A stretch of DNA of 64,000 nt. Source: JAOTYV01 sp041557595 (GTDB lineage: Bacteria; Pseudomonadota; Alphaproteobacteria; UBA8366). Location of the stretch: NCBI GenBank assembly GCA_041557595.1, contig JBFFGE010000003.1, positions 1 to 64,000 on the forward strand, in the 5' to 3' direction. The notes beneath the pieces are model-generated. The model was not told the DNA's origin. It saw only the letters and a list, made by a program, of their open reading frames with translations, and searched no databases. Shown piece by piece: positions 26,701 to 35,909 of the stretch; position 1 is the stretch's first letter, and each line of letters begins with the position of its first letter. Made by a program: the position numbers and the translations under genes.

Positions 26701-27225
26701 CGGTCGGAGGCGGTGGGTATGCGGCGCGGATCGATCATTCACCGGCTGCTGCAGGCGCTGCCGGATCTGCCGGTCGGCGCGCGTCGCGGGGCCTGTGCCG
26801 ACTATCTCGGCCAACCGGGACAGGGGCTCGACGCCGACGCCCAGGCGGAGATTGCGGACGAGGTGATGGCGATCCTGGAGTCGCCCGATTACGAAGCCTT
26901 TTTCGGGCCCAACAGCCGCGCCGAAGTCCCGGTAATCGGGGCCGTGGAAGGGCCGGACGGGCCGACCGTCGTTTCCGGGCAAGTCGACCGGCTGGTGGTC
27001 GAGCCGGACCGGATTCTCGTGCTGGACTATAAATCCGCCCGCCCGGCGCCGCGCACCGCCGCCGAGACCGCCCCTGCCTATCTGTGGCAGATGGCGGCGT
27101 ATCGCGCCGTGTTGCGGCAGATCTGGCCGGATCGGCCGGTGGAATGCGGCTTGCTTTGGACCGCTGTGCCGCGGCTATCGATGGTCACGGAATGGCTGCT
27201 TGACCCGCCGATGGGGCGTTCCTAG
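23761..27225 (+). CDS. addA: Double-strand break repair helicase-nuclease AddA
   Basis: 1154 residues, UvrD/RecB-type helicase. Walker A VAASAGSGKTKVLTDR, motif Ia TFTKAAAAEM, motif II LIDESQDTNPDQW, motif III VGDVKQSIFSFQRADP, motif V VMTVHGAKGLQAPIV, motif VI YVAMTRAEDRLYVCG, and C-terminal nuclease motif LVLDYKSARPAP. All expected motor and nuclease motifs are intact. Complex partner AddB is directly upstream and coupled. Confidence 0.97.
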   Translation: MTTSSAPDPGRRQRRASDPAANVWVAASAGSGKTKVLTDRVLRLMLDGAPPERILCLTFTKAAAAEMANRVNATLGKWAIDADAELRADLSKLTGAAPDDAGIAAARRLFAQVLDVPGGLKIQTIHSFCESLLSRFPVEARVPPHAQVMDERGAAELIQIARDAVLARVRNTPELADALAVVTEYAQEDQFAGLLDHMAAERGRLRRALAAGDWAGDIHRHFGIEADLEEGDVIAAASEDAAFALEDLQRAAAALAQGTEKTDQPRGRVIAEWLSAEPAERRRNFEEYRRTYFNADGAATKTLATKAVQTALPDAADILFREQQRLAEVLDRCRAIVTARASVALLCLGAAILDAYEAAKRRRVQLDYDDLIIKARNLLKDQGDGFAAWVLYKIDGGLDHILIDESQDTNPDQWEIVAALADEFFAGEGARDIDRSVFAVGDVKQSIFSFQRADPAAFRHYRDHFDRRVRAAERKWDPVELDVSFRSTEAVLQAVDAVFAHSPARDGVVEPGDTLNHVAFRAGQGGLVELWPVVEPESPESPSWEPPVLRRTLLAPQRRLATVIARQVVRWIEGDTLPSRNRPVRAGDIMILLRTRGALMEELVRALKTAGVPVAGVDRMALTDQLAVMDLIALGQFLLLPGDDLILATVLKGPLIGLDDDALFTLAYGRGSRNLWQRLGDLSGESESFGAAHAWLAGLLSETDFRPPYELFASVLTRAAIRPGVSGWQCMIERLGPEAEDPIDEFLAQALAFERSHAPSLQGFLRWLEAGSVEIKRDLEQGERDEVRVMTVHGAKGLQAPIVILPDAPSKPRGGQGPELLWLDGTQPVWPPKREMEETLCRQARAEANRRRDEEYRRLLYVAMTRAEDRLYVCGAAGGQKIPEDSWYGLVAAGLEGVAQTAEFDFRDAGPSGWHGTGLRLVNAQEARPQTGDATGLERMISPSREAWMDRPAPPEPLPPRPLAPSRPSGAEPPVLSPVDRSEAVGMRRGSIIHRLLQALPDLPVGARRGACADYLGQPGQGLDADAQAEIADEVMAILESPDYEAFFGPNSRAEVPVIGAVEGPDGPTVVSGQVDRLVVEPDRILVLDYKSARPAPRTAAETAPAYLWQMAAYRAVLRQIWPDRPVECGLLWTAVPRLSMVTEWLLDPPMGRS

Positions 27226-27291
27226 ATTCATGGGTACGCGTAGCGCGCAGTCGCGCCCCAATCCGTACGGCCCCATTGAAGGAGCAAGTTT

Positions 27292-27615
27292 ATGAGTTCA
27301 CCCGTTAAAGTAGGCGACGACGATTTCGAAAACAGCGTATTGAAAGCAAAAGGGCCGGTTTTGGTTGATTTCTGGGCGGAATGGTGCGGCCCCTGCAAAA
27401 TGATCGCCCCGGCGCTGGAAGAAATCGCCGGCGATATGGCGGGCAAGGTTACGGTCGCCAAGCTGAACATCGACGACAACCCGCACACGCCGTCGAAATT
27501 CGACGTGCGCGGCATTCCGACGCTGATTTTGTTCAAGGATGGACAGGTCGCGGCCCGCAAGGTCGGCGCGTTGCCGAAAAGCAAGCTCGTCGAATGGGTC
27601 GAATCCGTAATCTGA
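27292..27615 (+). CDS. trxA: Thioredoxin
   Basis: 107 residues with the redox motif WCGPCKM, the cis-Pro loop RGIPTLILF, and VDFWAEW before the active site. Cytosolic disulfide reductase. A good AAGGAGC ribosome site precedes ATG 27292. Its 66-base upstream gap after addA allows its own promoter. A terminator follows. Confidence 0.97.
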   Translation: MSSPVKVGDDDFENSVLKAKGPVLVDFWAEWCGPCKMIAPALEEIAGDMAGKVTVAKLNIDDNPHTPSKFDVRGIPTLILFKDGQVAARKVGALPKSKLVEWVESVI

Positions 27616-27642
27616 TCCGGTCGAGCCTCTCGCAGACTTGGG

Positions 27643-27665
27643 CCCCGCCGGATCGGTGGGGTTTT
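27643..27665 (+). terminator. Intrinsic terminator after trxA
   Basis: CCCCGCCG, loop GAT, CGGTGGGG, then TTTT: an 8-bp stem with one G-U pair followed by a short U run. It lies between the convergent trxA and folC genes. Confidence 0.75.
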
Positions 27666-27715
27666 CGTCTGTCTGGGCAAGGGAAAGCGCGCGGCTGCCG
27701 CCCGTTTCGACGATG

Positions 27716-29071
27716 TCAGCGGGCGGCGCTGTGGGCGTCGTCGTCCCCGTCTTTCCGCCGGTCCTGCGCCAGGACCAGCCCCGCCAGGTAAAGCGAGCCG
27801 CATATCAAGATGCGGGCCGGGCCCTTCTCGGTTGTCACGATATCGGCCAGGGCGCTTTCGACCGACGGCGCCGGGGCGCTGCGAATATCGACCTCGGACG
27901 CCGCTTCCGCGGCTTCCGCCGCGCTCAGGCTGCCCTCCTCACCGTCGATCGTCACCGCCCGCAAGGCGGACACCAACTCGTTCATCGGTCGCAGGAAATG
28001 CTGCGGCGTCTTGCGTTGCATCATGCCGAAAATCAGATAGATCGGCTTGTCTTGCCAGGCGCGGAGGGTTCCCGCCAGCGCCTCGCCGGCGGCCGGGTTG
28101 TGGCCGCCGTCGAGCCATACTTCCCAGCCATCGGGCAACACGGCGGCCAGCCGGTCCGCGTCGAGATGCTGCAATCGCGCCGGCCATTGGGCCGCCGGCA
28201 GCCCCTCGGCAATCGCGGTGTCTGGTATTTCGAGCGCGCCGAACCGTTCGAGGCAGGCGATGGCCGTTCCCGCATTGATGAGCTGATGCGGGCCGATCAG
28301 GCCCGGCCGCGGAACGTCGAGCGAGATTTGCGAAGACCGATACCGGATGCCGGAATCCGTCGGCTCGACGGCCCAATCACGGCCATAGAGAAACGGGCGG
28401 GCGCCGGCCGCCGCCGCCTGTTGCAGCAGCACCGCCTTCGCCTGGTCGTATTGCGGCGCGATGATCGAGGGAACGTCCGGTTTCTGGATCGCCCCTTTTT
28501 CGGCGGCGATGCGGCGGATGGTATCGCCGAGAAAATGCATATGGTCCATCGAAACCGGCGTGATCACCGTGGCCGCCGGCCGGTCGATCACGTTGGTCGC
28601 GTCGAAACGGCCGCCGAGGCCGGTTTCCAGCAACAGGACATCGGCCTTGCTCCGGCTGAAGGCGAGCAGCGCGGCCGCGGTGGTAATTTCAAAAAAGGTG
28701 ATCGTATCGCCCTTATTCACGCGCTCGCACTCGGTCAGCACGTCGACCAGCTCCGATTCGGCGATCTCGGCGCCGGCCAGTCGAATCCGTTCGTGAAAGC
28801 GTACGAGGTGCGGCGAGGTATAGGTGTGGACCCGGTGTCCCGCGGTTTCCAGAATGGCCCGCATGAAGGCGATGACCGATCCCTTGCCGTTGGTCCCCGC
28901 GACATGGATCGTCGGCGGCAGCCGATCTTGCGGCCGCCCCAGCCGTTCCAGCAGGATCAGGATGCGATCCAACGAGAGATCGATGATTTTCGGGTGCAGG
29001 CGGTGCAGACGCTCGAGAACGTCGGCGCTGCTTTGGCTAGTCGTCGGCCGCTTGCGGGCGAGCTTGAACAT
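27716..29071 (-). CDS. folC: Bifunctional folylpolyglutamate/dihydrofolate synthase
   Basis: 451 residues, Mur-ligase fold. ATP-binding loop GTNGKGSVIAFMRAILE, central LETGLGGRFDATNVI, SMDHMHFLGDT, and the C-terminal WLDGGHNPAAGEALA. Adds Glu to dihydropteroate and folates. The start as drawn (29071) overlaps the 3' end of accD by 35 bases; a later start would lose the [15 protein letters not shown] helix expected in the family, so the overlap may be real. Last gene of the pyrF-trpF-trpB-trpA-accD-folC unit. Confidence 0.94.
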   Translation of the reverse strand: MFKLARKRPTTSQSSADVLERLHRLHPKIIDLSLDRILILLERLGRPQDRLPPTIHVAGTNGKGSVIAFMRAILETAGHRVHTYTSPHLVRFHERIRLAGAEIAESELVDVLTECERVNKGDTITFFEITTAAALLAFSRSKADVLLLETGLGGRFDATNVIDRPAATVITPVSMDHMHFLGDTIRRIAAEKGAIQKPDVPSIIAPQYDQAKAVLLQQAAAAGARPFLYGRDWAVEPTDSGIRYRSSQISLDVPRPGLIGPHQLINAGTAIACLERFGALEIPDTAIAEGLPAAQWPARLQHLDADRLAAVLPDGWEVWLDGGHNPAAGEALAGTLRAWQDKPIYLIFGMMQRKTPQHFLRPMNELVSALRAVTIDGEEGSLSAAEAAEAASEVDIRSAPAPSVESALADIVTTEKGPARILICGSLYLAGLVLAQDRRKDGDDDAHSAAR

Positions 29072-29999
29072 CGTTTGCGATCTGTGTGTCGGTGGCTGCG
29101 GGGCTGGCGGCGGCCTGCTCGCCGGGCAGGGAGAGGATCTCGCCGGTTGGCTGCCGCTTGAGCAAGATTGAGATGCTGCGGATCAACGTGTCGCGGAGCT
29201 CGGACCGCTGCACGACAATGTCGACGATGCCATGCTCCTGGAGATATTCCGCGCGCTGGAAGCCTTCGGGCAGCGTTTCCCGCACGGTTTGCTCGATCAC
29301 GCGTGCGCCGGCAAAGCCGATCATCGCGCCCGCTTCGGCGATGTGCAGGTCGCCCAGCATGGCAAAGCTCGCCGTTACGCCGCCGGTGGTCGGATCGGCC
29401 AGCAGGACGATGTAGGGCAAGCCCGCCTCCTTTACCTCCTGCACGGCGATTACGGTTCGCGGTAGTTGCATCAGCGACAGGGCGCCTTCCTGCATGCGCG
29501 CGCCGCCGGAGGCGGGCACGGCGATCAGCGGGGCCTGTTGCGCGACGGCGAGACGGGCGGCGGCAATGATGCCGTCGCCGACCGCCATGCCCATGGAGCC
29601 GCCCATGAATCCGAAGTCCAGGGCGACGACCACCGTGTCGATGCCGCCGATCTTGCCATGCGCGACAATAACCGCGTCGTCCTCGCCGCTTTTGGCACGC
29701 GCGTCGCGCAAGCGGTCGGTGTATTTCTTCTGGTCGCGGAAACGCAGCGGATCGGCGGTTACCGAGGGCAGCTCGATGCGATGGTACTCGCCGCCGTCGA
29801 ACAGCAATTCCATGCGTTGAATGGCGCCGAGCCGCATGTGGTGTCCGCAATGCTGGCAGACATGCAAATTGACCTCGAGATCGCGATGAAAAATCATCTG
29901 CCCGCATTTCGGGCATTTGTGCCACAGGTTGTCCGGCACGTCCGTGCGCGTAACGAGGGCCCGAAGCTTGGGTCGAACGAAATTTGTCAGCCAGTTCAT
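29037..29999 (-). CDS. accD: Acetyl-CoA carboxylase carboxyltransferase subunit beta
   Basis: 320 residues. N-terminal four-Cys zinc finger ([14 protein letters not shown]...CQHCGHH), then the crotonase-type core with [12 protein letters not shown] and [11 protein letters not shown], and [15 protein letters not shown]. Makes malonyl-CoA with AccA/B/C, which are elsewhere. Overlaps trpA by ATGA (29996-29999). The C-terminal 40 residues are Ala/Pro/Thr-rich and variable. Confidence 0.96.
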   Translation of the reverse strand: MNWLTNFVRPKLRALVTRTDVPDNLWHKCPKCGQMIFHRDLEVNLHVCQHCGHHMRLGAIQRMELLFDGGEYHRIELPSVTADPLRFRDQKKYTDRLRDARAKSGEDDAVIVAHGKIGGIDTVVVALDFGFMGGSMGMAVGDGIIAAARLAVAQQAPLIAVPASGGARMQEGALSLMQLPRTVIAVQEVKEAGLPYIVLLADPTTGGVTASFAMLGDLHIAEAGAMIGFAGARVIEQTVRETLPEGFQRAEYLQEHGIVDIVVQRSELRDTLIRSISILLKRQPTGEILSLPGEQAAASPAATDTQIANDVQARPQAADD

Positions 30000-30817
30000 G
30001 CGCTGCGCACTCCTGCCGCCAATTCGCCAACGAATTGCAGGACGGACTCCACCAGATCCGCCGCGGGCTCGCCGGTCGCGTCGAGCGCGTTTTCGATGCG
30101 GCGGACAATCGCCGATCCGACGACGGCGGCGTCGGCGGCCTGCGAAATCGCGCGCGCTTCCGCGCCGGTATTGATGCCGAAGCCGACGGCGATCGGCAGG
30201 TCGGTCTGGACGCGCAATCGGGCGACCGCCGCGCGCACGTCGTCTTCCTGCACCGTCTTGGTCCCGGTGATGCCCATAATCGACACGTAATAGACGAATC
30301 CGCTGGCATTTGATAGCACAACCGGCAGCCGGGCAGCGTCGGTTGTCGGCGTGGCAAGCCGGATCCAGTTGAGCCCGGCCGCGACCGCGGGTTCGCAGAG
30401 TTCGACGTCTTCTTCGGGCGGCAGGTCGACGACGATCAGGCCATCCACGCCGGCTTTCTTGGCGTCGCGCAGGAACGCGTCAACGCCGTAGATAAAGATC
30501 GGATTATAATATCCCATTAAAATCAAGGGAGTATCATCGTCCGTCTCGCGGAATGCCTGCGCGATTGCCAGCGTATGTTTCATCGTCGCCCCGGCGCGCA
30601 GCGCGCGTTGCGAGGATGCCTGGATGGCGGGTCCGTCGGCCATCGGATCGGTAAAGGGCATGCCCAACTCGATCAAATCGGCGCCGGCCGCCGGCAGGCC
30701 GAGAATAATCCGTTTCGACGTTTCGTGATCGGGATCGCCGGCCGTGAGGAAGGTCACCAATCCACCCCGGCCTTCGGCGCGCAAGGCGGCGAAGCGCTTT
30801 TCGATCCGGCCGGTCAT
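29996..30817 (-). CDS. trpA: Tryptophan synthase alpha subunit
   Basis: 273 residues, TIM barrel. Catalytic Glu in [19 protein letters not shown] and Asp in [25 protein letters not shown] phosphate-binding region and VGFGI. Cleaves indole-3-glycerol phosphate. The frame stays open a long way upstream through trpB, but MTGRIEKRF at 30817 is the family N-terminus and couples with the trpB stop (30814-30817). Confidence 0.97.
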   Translation of the reverse strand: MTGRIEKRFAALRAEGRGGLVTFLTAGDPDHETSKRIILGLPAAGADLIELGMPFTDPMADGPAIQASSQRALRAGATMKHTLAIAQAFRETDDDTPLILMGYYNPIFIYGVDAFLRDAKKAGVDGLIVVDLPPEEDVELCEPAVAAGLNWIRLATPTTDAARLPVVLSNASGFVYYVSIMGITGTKTVQEDDVRAAVARLRVQTDLPIAVGFGINTGAEARAISQAADAAVVGSAIVRRIENALDATGEPAADLVESVLQFVGELAAGVRSA

Positions 30818-32025
30818 ATTTTCATCCCGAGGGCATCCGCCACGGTGAAGATGTCCTTGTCGCCGCGTCCGCACAAATTCATGCAGAGGATATGATCCTT
30901 CGGCAGGTCGCCGGCGATCTTGGCGACATAGGCCAGGGCATGCGCCGGTTCGAGCGCGGGGATGATGCCTTCGGTGCGGCTGCACAGCTGGAAGGCGTCG
31001 AGTGCTTCGCGGTCGGTGGCGGAGACGTACTCGACCCGATTGCTGTCGTGCAGCCAGGCATGCTCCGGGCCGATTCCCGGATAGTCGAGGCCCGCCGAGA
31101 TGGAGTGCGCTTCGGTGATCTGGCCGTCCGCGTCCTGCAGCAGATAGGTCCGGTTGCCGTGCAGGACCCCGGGCGCGCCGCCGGTGACCGATGCGGCGTG
31201 TTCGCCGGTGTCGATGCCCTTGCCCGCGGCCTCGACGCCGAACATGCGCACGTCGGCGTCGTCCAGGAAGGGATGAAACAGACCCATGGCATTCGATCCG
31301 CCGCCGATGCACGCGACCAGGCTGTCCGGCAGGCGGCCTTCGGCACGTATCATCTGTTCGCGGACTTCCGTGCCGATCACCGATTGGAAATCGCGCACCA
31401 TGGCCGGGTAAGGGTGCGGCCCCGCGACCGTGCCGATGATGTAAAATGTATCCTCGACATTGGCGACCCAGTCGCGAAGCGCGTCGTTCATCGCGTCCTT
31501 CAGCGTCGACCGACCGCTGGTCACCGGGCGGACTTCCGCGCCGAGCAGGTTCATGCGGAAGACATTCGGCTTTTGCCGTTCAACATCGGTTGCGCCCATA
31601 TAGATGACGCAGGGTAAATCGAACAATGCGCACACGGTCGCCACCGCGACGCCATGTTGCCCGGCGCCCGTCTCGGCAATGATCCGCCGTTTGCCCATGC
31701 GTTTTGCGAGCAGGATTTGGCCCAGGCAATTGTTGATCTTGTGCGAGCCTGTGTGATTGAGCTCGTCGCGCTTGAAATAGATCTTCGCGCCACCGAAATG
31801 TTCGGTCAGCCGCCCGGCGAAGTAGAGCGGGCTCGGCCGGCCGGCGTAAAATTCGAGGAGATAGTCCAGCTCGCGCTGAAATTCCGGGTCCGCCTTGGCG
31901 TCTTCATACGCCTGCTCGACCGCCAGGATCAGCGGCATCAGGGTCTCTGCGACGAAACGTCCGCCGAAGGAGCCGAAATGGCCGCGCTCGTCCGGTCCGG
32001 CGCGAAAGGAATTGGGCTTAGCCAT
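30814..32025 (-). CDS. trpB: Tryptophan synthase beta subunit
   Basis: 403 residues from ATG 32025. PLP Lys in [26 protein letters not shown] region ([24 protein letters not shown]), and phosphate loop GGGSNAMG. Condenses indole and serine. Starting further upstream would add about 126 unrelated residues. Sits 107 bases after trpF. Confidence 0.97.
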   Translation of the reverse strand: MAKPNSFRAGPDERGHFGSFGGRFVAETLMPLILAVEQAYEDAKADPEFQRELDYLLEFYAGRPSPLYFAGRLTEHFGGAKIYFKRDELNHTGSHKINNCLGQILLAKRMGKRRIIAETGAGQHGVAVATVCALFDLPCVIYMGATDVERQKPNVFRMNLLGAEVRPVTSGRSTLKDAMNDALRDWVANVEDTFYIIGTVAGPHPYPAMVRDFQSVIGTEVREQMIRAEGRLPDSLVACIGGGSNAMGLFHPFLDDADVRMFGVEAAGKGIDTGEHAASVTGGAPGVLHGNRTYLLQDADGQITEAHSISAGLDYPGIGPEHAWLHDSNRVEYVSATDREALDAFQLCSRTEGIIPALEPAHALAYVAKIAGDLPKDHILCMNLCGRGDKDIFTVADALGMKI

Positions 32026-32132
32026 TAATACTCCGGTCAAATTCGGATGCCGGCAGCGCATTGGAAAGGGGGGTAATAGTGCACCTGCCGCCACAAGTCC
32101 ATATGCGAATTCCGCCGCAAGACCGCCCCATT

Positions 32133-32789
32133 CTACAGCGCCGCGACAGCGTCGAGAAACGCACGGATCAGCGCCGGATTTTTTTTGCCGGGGCTGTCTT
32201 CGACGCCGGATGAGGTGTCGACCACCCGCGCGCCCGACTGGCGCACCGCCTCGGCGACATTGTCGGCGGTCAGGCCGCCCGCCAGCATCCAGGGCAGCGG
32301 CCAGTCGCGGCCGGCGAGCAGCCGCCAATCGAACGCGAGCGCATTGCCGCCCGGCAGCGCGCCGGCCATCGATTTCGGCGGCAGGGCGTCGAACATCAGC
32401 CAATCCGCCACGCCGACAAAGGCCGCGGCTCGATCGATATCGGCGGCGGCGCCGACCCGTATCACCTTCATCACGAGACGGCCGCTGCGCCGTTTGAGCG
32501 CGGCCACCCGTTCCGGCGCTTCATTGCCATGCAATTGCAAGAGTTCGAGCGGCACCTGGCCGACCACGCTGTCGATCAGCGCGTCATCGGGATCGACGAA
32601 TAGCCCGGTCCGAACCACGCGCCGGTTGGTCCGGTCGACCATCGACGACAGCGCCCGGGCGGCCTCCGCCGTCACCGCGCGCGGGCTCGGCGGATAGAAG
32701 ACGAACCCCACATGGCTGGCGCCGCCGTCGACCGCGGCGGTCAGCGCGGGCGCGTCATTGATGCCGCAGATTTTCGCGGAAACGGTCAT
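32133..32789 (-). CDS. trpF: Phosphoribosylanthranilate isomerase
   Basis: 218 residues, TIM barrel. N-terminal [11 protein letters not shown] (general base Cys), [18 protein letters not shown], and C-terminal [13 protein letters not shown] and DTSSGVED phosphate-binding parts. Overlaps pyrF by ATGA (32786-32789). Confidence 0.96.
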   Translation of the reverse strand: MTVSAKICGINDAPALTAAVDGGASHVGFVFYPPSPRAVTAEAARALSSMVDRTNRRVVRTGLFVDPDDALIDSVVGQVPLELLQLHGNEAPERVAALKRRSGRLVMKVIRVGAAADIDRAAAFVGVADWLMFDALPPKSMAGALPGGNALAFDWRLLAGRDWPLPWMLAGGLTADNVAEAVRQSGARVVDTSSGVEDSPGKKNPALIRAFLDAVAAL

Positions 32790-33505
32790 GGGGCGCCGGA
32801 CTCGGCGAGCTCGGCGATGATCCGCCGGGCCGCATCGGCGGGATCCGGCGCTTCGGTGATCGGCCGCCCGATGACCAGATAGTTCGCGCCGTCGCGCATC
32901 GCCTCGGCAGGGCCGGCGACACGTTTTTGATCGTCGCTCGTGCTCCAGGAAGGCCGAATGCCCGGAACCACGAGGGTAAAATCCGGACCACAGGCGGCGC
33001 GGATGTCGCGGGCTTCGCGGGCGGAACAGACGACACCGTCGAGGCCGCAGTTGCGCGCCAGCAGCGCGAGCCGCCGCGCCTGATCCACTGCCGGGCCCAT
33101 CTGTCCGACCGCGGCCAGGTCATCGCCGTCCAGGCTGGTCAGCACGGTCACCGCGATCACCAGCGGCTTTGCAACGCCATGCGCCGTGGCCGCGGCGTCC
33201 GCCGCGTCGCGGGCGGCGGTCATCATGGCCGCGCCGCCGCCGGCATGAACATTCAGAATTCTCGGCGCCAGCGGTATCACCGCCCGAATCGCGCCGGCGA
33301 CCGTATTGGGAATGTCGTGGAATTTCAGGTCCAGAAAGATCGGCAGGCCGCACGCGGCAACCCGTTCGATGCCCGCCGGCCCATTCGCATTGACGAATTC
33401 CAGCCCCACCTTGAGCCCGCCGACCGTGCCCGCGACCCGCGTGGCAAGATCGGTCGCCCGGTCGATGTCGGGCGTATCGAGGGCGACGTAAACGGGATTG
33501 TCCAT
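32786..33505 (-). CDS. pyrF: Orotidine 5'-phosphate decarboxylase
   Basis: 239 residues. Signature FLDLKFHDIPNTV with the catalytic Asp-Lys-x-x-Asp pattern, VALDTPDIDRA at the start, and phosphate-binding VPGIRP and VIGRPIT. Forms UMP. First gene of the pyrF-trpF-trpB-trpA-accD-folC unit, giving a pyrimidine gene ahead of Trp genes as is common in alphaproteobacteria. Confidence 0.96.
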   Translation of the reverse strand: MDNPVYVALDTPDIDRATDLATRVAGTVGGLKVGLEFVNANGPAGIERVAACGLPIFLDLKFHDIPNTVAGAIRAVIPLAPRILNVHAGGGAAMMTAARDAADAAATAHGVAKPLVIAVTVLTSLDGDDLAAVGQMGPAVDQARRLALLARNCGLDGVVCSAREARDIRAACGPDFTLVVPGIRPSWSTSDDQKRVAGPAEAMRDGANYLVIGRPITEAPDPADAARRIIAELAESGAP

Positions 33506-33604
33506 GCTGCGGTCCGGCGCTGTGAGGATGTGCGGTTCTTTACACCGCGCGGCGGCGAGAGGAAAGAGCCGGACACGCGGTGCGGCGGTCGCCGACGGCC
33601 GGGT

Positions 33605-34753
33605 TCAGCCTAGCGGCTCCTCGACCAGCCCCGCGCGCTGCAGTTCGGCAGCGGCGAGACAGAGATGATACAGACTCGACGCCGGCAGGTCGTCGCGGCA
33701 GGGCGTGCCGGCCGCATCGAGATGTTCACGCCAGGCGCCGGGCGCCGCGCCGTCCAGATGGTTGCGGAACAACGCATCGATCTGCCGGTTCAGCCGCCGT
33801 CTCACCTCTGCGTCGCCCGTCGACTCCCAGCGAACCAGATGCGCCTTGATGGCCTCGGCCTGCGGCCACAGGCGGCATCCGGCCTCGAGAATTCCGCCGT
33901 GGTTGTCGACCGCATCGATCACGCCGCCATTGTCGGGATTGATCCCATGGGCGACGGCAAACCGATACAGCGTCTCGCTTTTTTCCGACAAGCTGTCGTC
34001 GCCGGAAAGCCGCCGGTAGCGGTCGAGCAGCCATACCCATTCGAAATGATGGCCCGGTTCGACCCGGCGACCGACGTCGCCCGGCGCCGGATTCAGCGCG
34101 GCGTCGAAATATTCGCGCAGGCTGCCGTCGACGAAAAAGCGGCGCCGGAAAAGGTCCAGGACAGAGCGCGACCGGTGCAGCCAGTGCAGATCGCCGGTGA
34201 CCGCAAACCACTCGAGAAACGCCTCGAGGAGATGCATGTGGGGGTTTTGCCGCCGCGGGCCTTCCACACTCCCGCCCGCGCCGTCCAGTCCTTCCCGATA
34301 TCCGCCTGCCGGATCGGCGAGCGCGGCGTCGATAAAGGCGATGGTTTCGCCGGCGAGGGCGCGCGCCGAGGAATCGGGCTCGGCATCGTGATAGGCGGCA
34401 AGCGCCAGCAACACGAAACCATGGGTGTAGAGATCGCGGCGGTCATCCGCGGGGTTGCCGTCGCCGGCTACGGAAAAACGCCATCCGCCGTCCGGATGGC
34501 GGCAATGATCGCATAAAAAGGCGAATCCGCTTCGCGCGGCGCCGCGCGGCGCCGGATCGCCGGTTCGCTCGGCGTCGCGGCAAAATGTGTAGATCTGCCG
34601 CGCCTGCACCAGACTGCGCTTGGCGTCATCCTCAAAGGGCTGACGCCCGGCGTCGAGCCGTTCGTGAAAGCCGCCATAGCGCCCGTCCAAGCCGTGCCGG
34701 CGCCAATACGGCAGCGTCCGGTCGAACATCCAGGCGGTCAATCTGTGGGACAT
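33605..34753 (-). CDS. AGE-family epimerase/isomerase (mannose isomerase type)
   Basis: 382 residues, (alpha/alpha)6 barrel. Family motifs: GGFHERLD near the N-terminus, RQNPHMHLLEAFLEW, EPGHHFEWVWLLDRY with paired catalytic His, and WPQAEAIKAHL. Members include N-acylglucosamine 2-epimerase, mannose isomerase and mannose-6-phosphate isomerase; substrate not resolved. Start ATG 34753 sits 3 bases from a large inverted repeat that covers the space where a ribosome site would lie. Stands 99 bases from pyrF. Confidence 0.85.
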   Translation of the reverse strand: MSHRLTAWMFDRTLPYWRRHGLDGRYGGFHERLDAGRQPFEDDAKRSLVQARQIYTFCRDAERTGDPAPRGAARSGFAFLCDHCRHPDGGWRFSVAGDGNPADDRRDLYTHGFVLLALAAYHDAEPDSSARALAGETIAFIDAALADPAGGYREGLDGAGGSVEGPRRQNPHMHLLEAFLEWFAVTGDLHWLHRSRSVLDLFRRRFFVDGSLREYFDAALNPAPGDVGRRVEPGHHFEWVWLLDRYRRLSGDDSLSEKSETLYRFAVAHGINPDNGGVIDAVDNHGGILEAGCRLWPQAEAIKAHLVRWESTGDAEVRRRLNRQIDALFRNHLDGAAPGAWREHLDAAGTPCRDDLPASSLYHLCLAAAELQRAGLVEEPLG

Positions 34754-34755
34754 GC

Positions 34756-34862
34756 TAGACCATTTCTTGTTTAAATCGAATCATATGAAATGGTCTAACT
34801 CTTGGTTCTTACGCAAATACGTCGTCGCGAACCGTTTCGGTTCGCTCGGGACTTGCTCTAAG
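34756..34862. repeat. Interspersed palindromic repeat with two hairpins
   Basis: Perfect 11-base arms TAGACCATTTC (34756-34766) and GAAATGGTCTA (34787-34797) around a 20-base loop, then CTAACTCTTGGTTCTTACGC and a second hairpin GCGAACCG-TTT-CGGTTCGC (34827-34845). The layout resembles short intergenic repeat families common in alphaproteobacterial genomes; that resemblance is from memory. It lies between the AGE-epimerase and lapA genes. Confidence 0.65.
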
Positions 34863-34880
34863 GCCGCCGCGCGGCTGTTG

Positions 34881-35267
34881 TCAGGACCGGTGCGCCGCCG
34901 CCGGTTCGGCGCGGTTTGCGCCGTTTTCCGGCGACATGTCGCTCGGGCCGGGCAAGGCGGTATTGATCGCCTCCCGCTCCGCCGATTCGGCCCTGCGCGC
35001 GAGGCCGCTCAGCTCCAGTTCCAGGGTTTCGACCTTTTTGCGCGCGCCGCGGGCGCGCCACCAGGCCCGGCCGCTGCCGAACCATGACACCAGCCCGCCG
35101 ATAAGAATTCCGAGGGCAAGACCCAACAAGACGGTGAGGCCCAGCGGCAGTTCGGTTCGCCACGACAGCAACCAGGATTCAAACGTGACCATCTGATTAT
35201 TTGTCATAACCAGATCGACCGTTAGAACGACAATCGTGAAGGCGAAAACCCAGAATAGTATCTTCAT
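34881..35267 (-). CDS. LapA-domain inner-membrane protein
   Basis: 128 residues from ATG 35267 with GAGG upstream. Two transmembrane helices (ILFWVFAFTIVVLTVDLV and LGLTVLLGLALGILIGGLVSW) and a cytoplasmic coiled-coil tail, the LapA/LapA-like pattern; in E. coli LapA works with LapB in LPS homeostasis. No LapB is adjacent here. A longer frame from 35303 exists but lacks a good ribosome site. Follows ihfB in the rpsA-side unit. Confidence 0.75.
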   Translation of the reverse strand: MKILFWVFAFTIVVLTVDLVMTNNQMVTFESWLLSWRTELPLGLTVLLGLALGILIGGLVSWFGSGRAWWRARGARKKVETLELELSGLARRAESAEREAINTALPGPSDMSPENGANRAEPAAAHRS

Positions 35268-35349
35268 ATCGCGCGCCTCACCGGCCGGGTCGAATGCGGA
35301 CAACCCAGCTCAAGCAACCCGCCATGGGACGCCTTTAGCCGATGGATCG

Positions 35350-35640
35350 CTAACCCGGTGAATTAACGTTCAACATATCGCGAAGCTGCTTGCCCATCTT
35401 GAAAAAAGGCACCGCTTTGCGCGCGACCTGAACGGTTTCTCCGGTGCGAGGATTACGGCCTTGGCGCGCATCCCGAACTTTTACGGAAAACGCTCCGAAG
35501 CCGCGTAATTCGACCCTATCGCCATCCGCGAGCGCGGCAGAAATTTCGTCGAAAATAGTCGAAACAATTCGCTCGACATCGCGTTGATACAAGTGCGGAT
35601 TGAGTTCCGCGATTTTTTGAATGAGTTGTGATTTTGTCAT
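35350..35640 (-). CDS. ihfB: Integration host factor subunit beta
   Basis: 96 residues beginning [14 protein letters not shown]-bending HU/IHF fold with the beta-arm signature GRNPRTGE and RGFGAFSVK. Start is ATG 35640; a frame extending 60 bases upstream is not supported. Located downstream of rpsA, the widely conserved rpsA-ihfB order. Confidence 0.96.
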   Translation of the reverse strand: MTKSQLIQKIAELNPHLYQRDVERIVSTIFDEISAALADGDRVELRGFGAFSVKVRDARQGRNPRTGETVQVARKAVPFFKMGKQLRDMLNVNSPG

Positions 35641-35842
35641 CGAACCCCAATTTCTCCTAAATGCACCTAACCGCCCCTCGGACAAATGCACCTGCGCCAT
35701 TGGTTAAATAACAGCTCCCAAATGGTTATAACCCACCCTTCTAAAAGGGTGCCAGAGGGCGCGCAGGCCGTCAAGCCGCTCAATGTTGTAGCACAGGAAA
35801 CTCTAAAATTTACGGCTGTTTGTGACATTTTTTGGAACGATC

Positions 35843-35884
35843 TTTTTTTTAGGCCCGCCGCGAATGGCGGCGGGCCTAAAAAAA
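35843..35884. repeat. Long perfect hairpin between rpsA and ihfB
   Basis: T8, then AGGCCCGCCGC, loop of about 6, GCGGCGGGCCT, then A7: a stem that can extend to about 19 bp with the T/A tracts paired. Neither strand has its U run after the stem, so it is not a textbook intrinsic terminator. Bases 35824-35834 and 35879-35889 are a further TGACATTTTTT/AAAAAATGTCA pair that would compete with the lower stem. It may be an anti-terminator-like or RNA-stability element downstream of rpsA. Confidence 0.7.
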
Positions 35885-35909
35885 TGTCAATTGACCATTT
35901 AATCGACGG

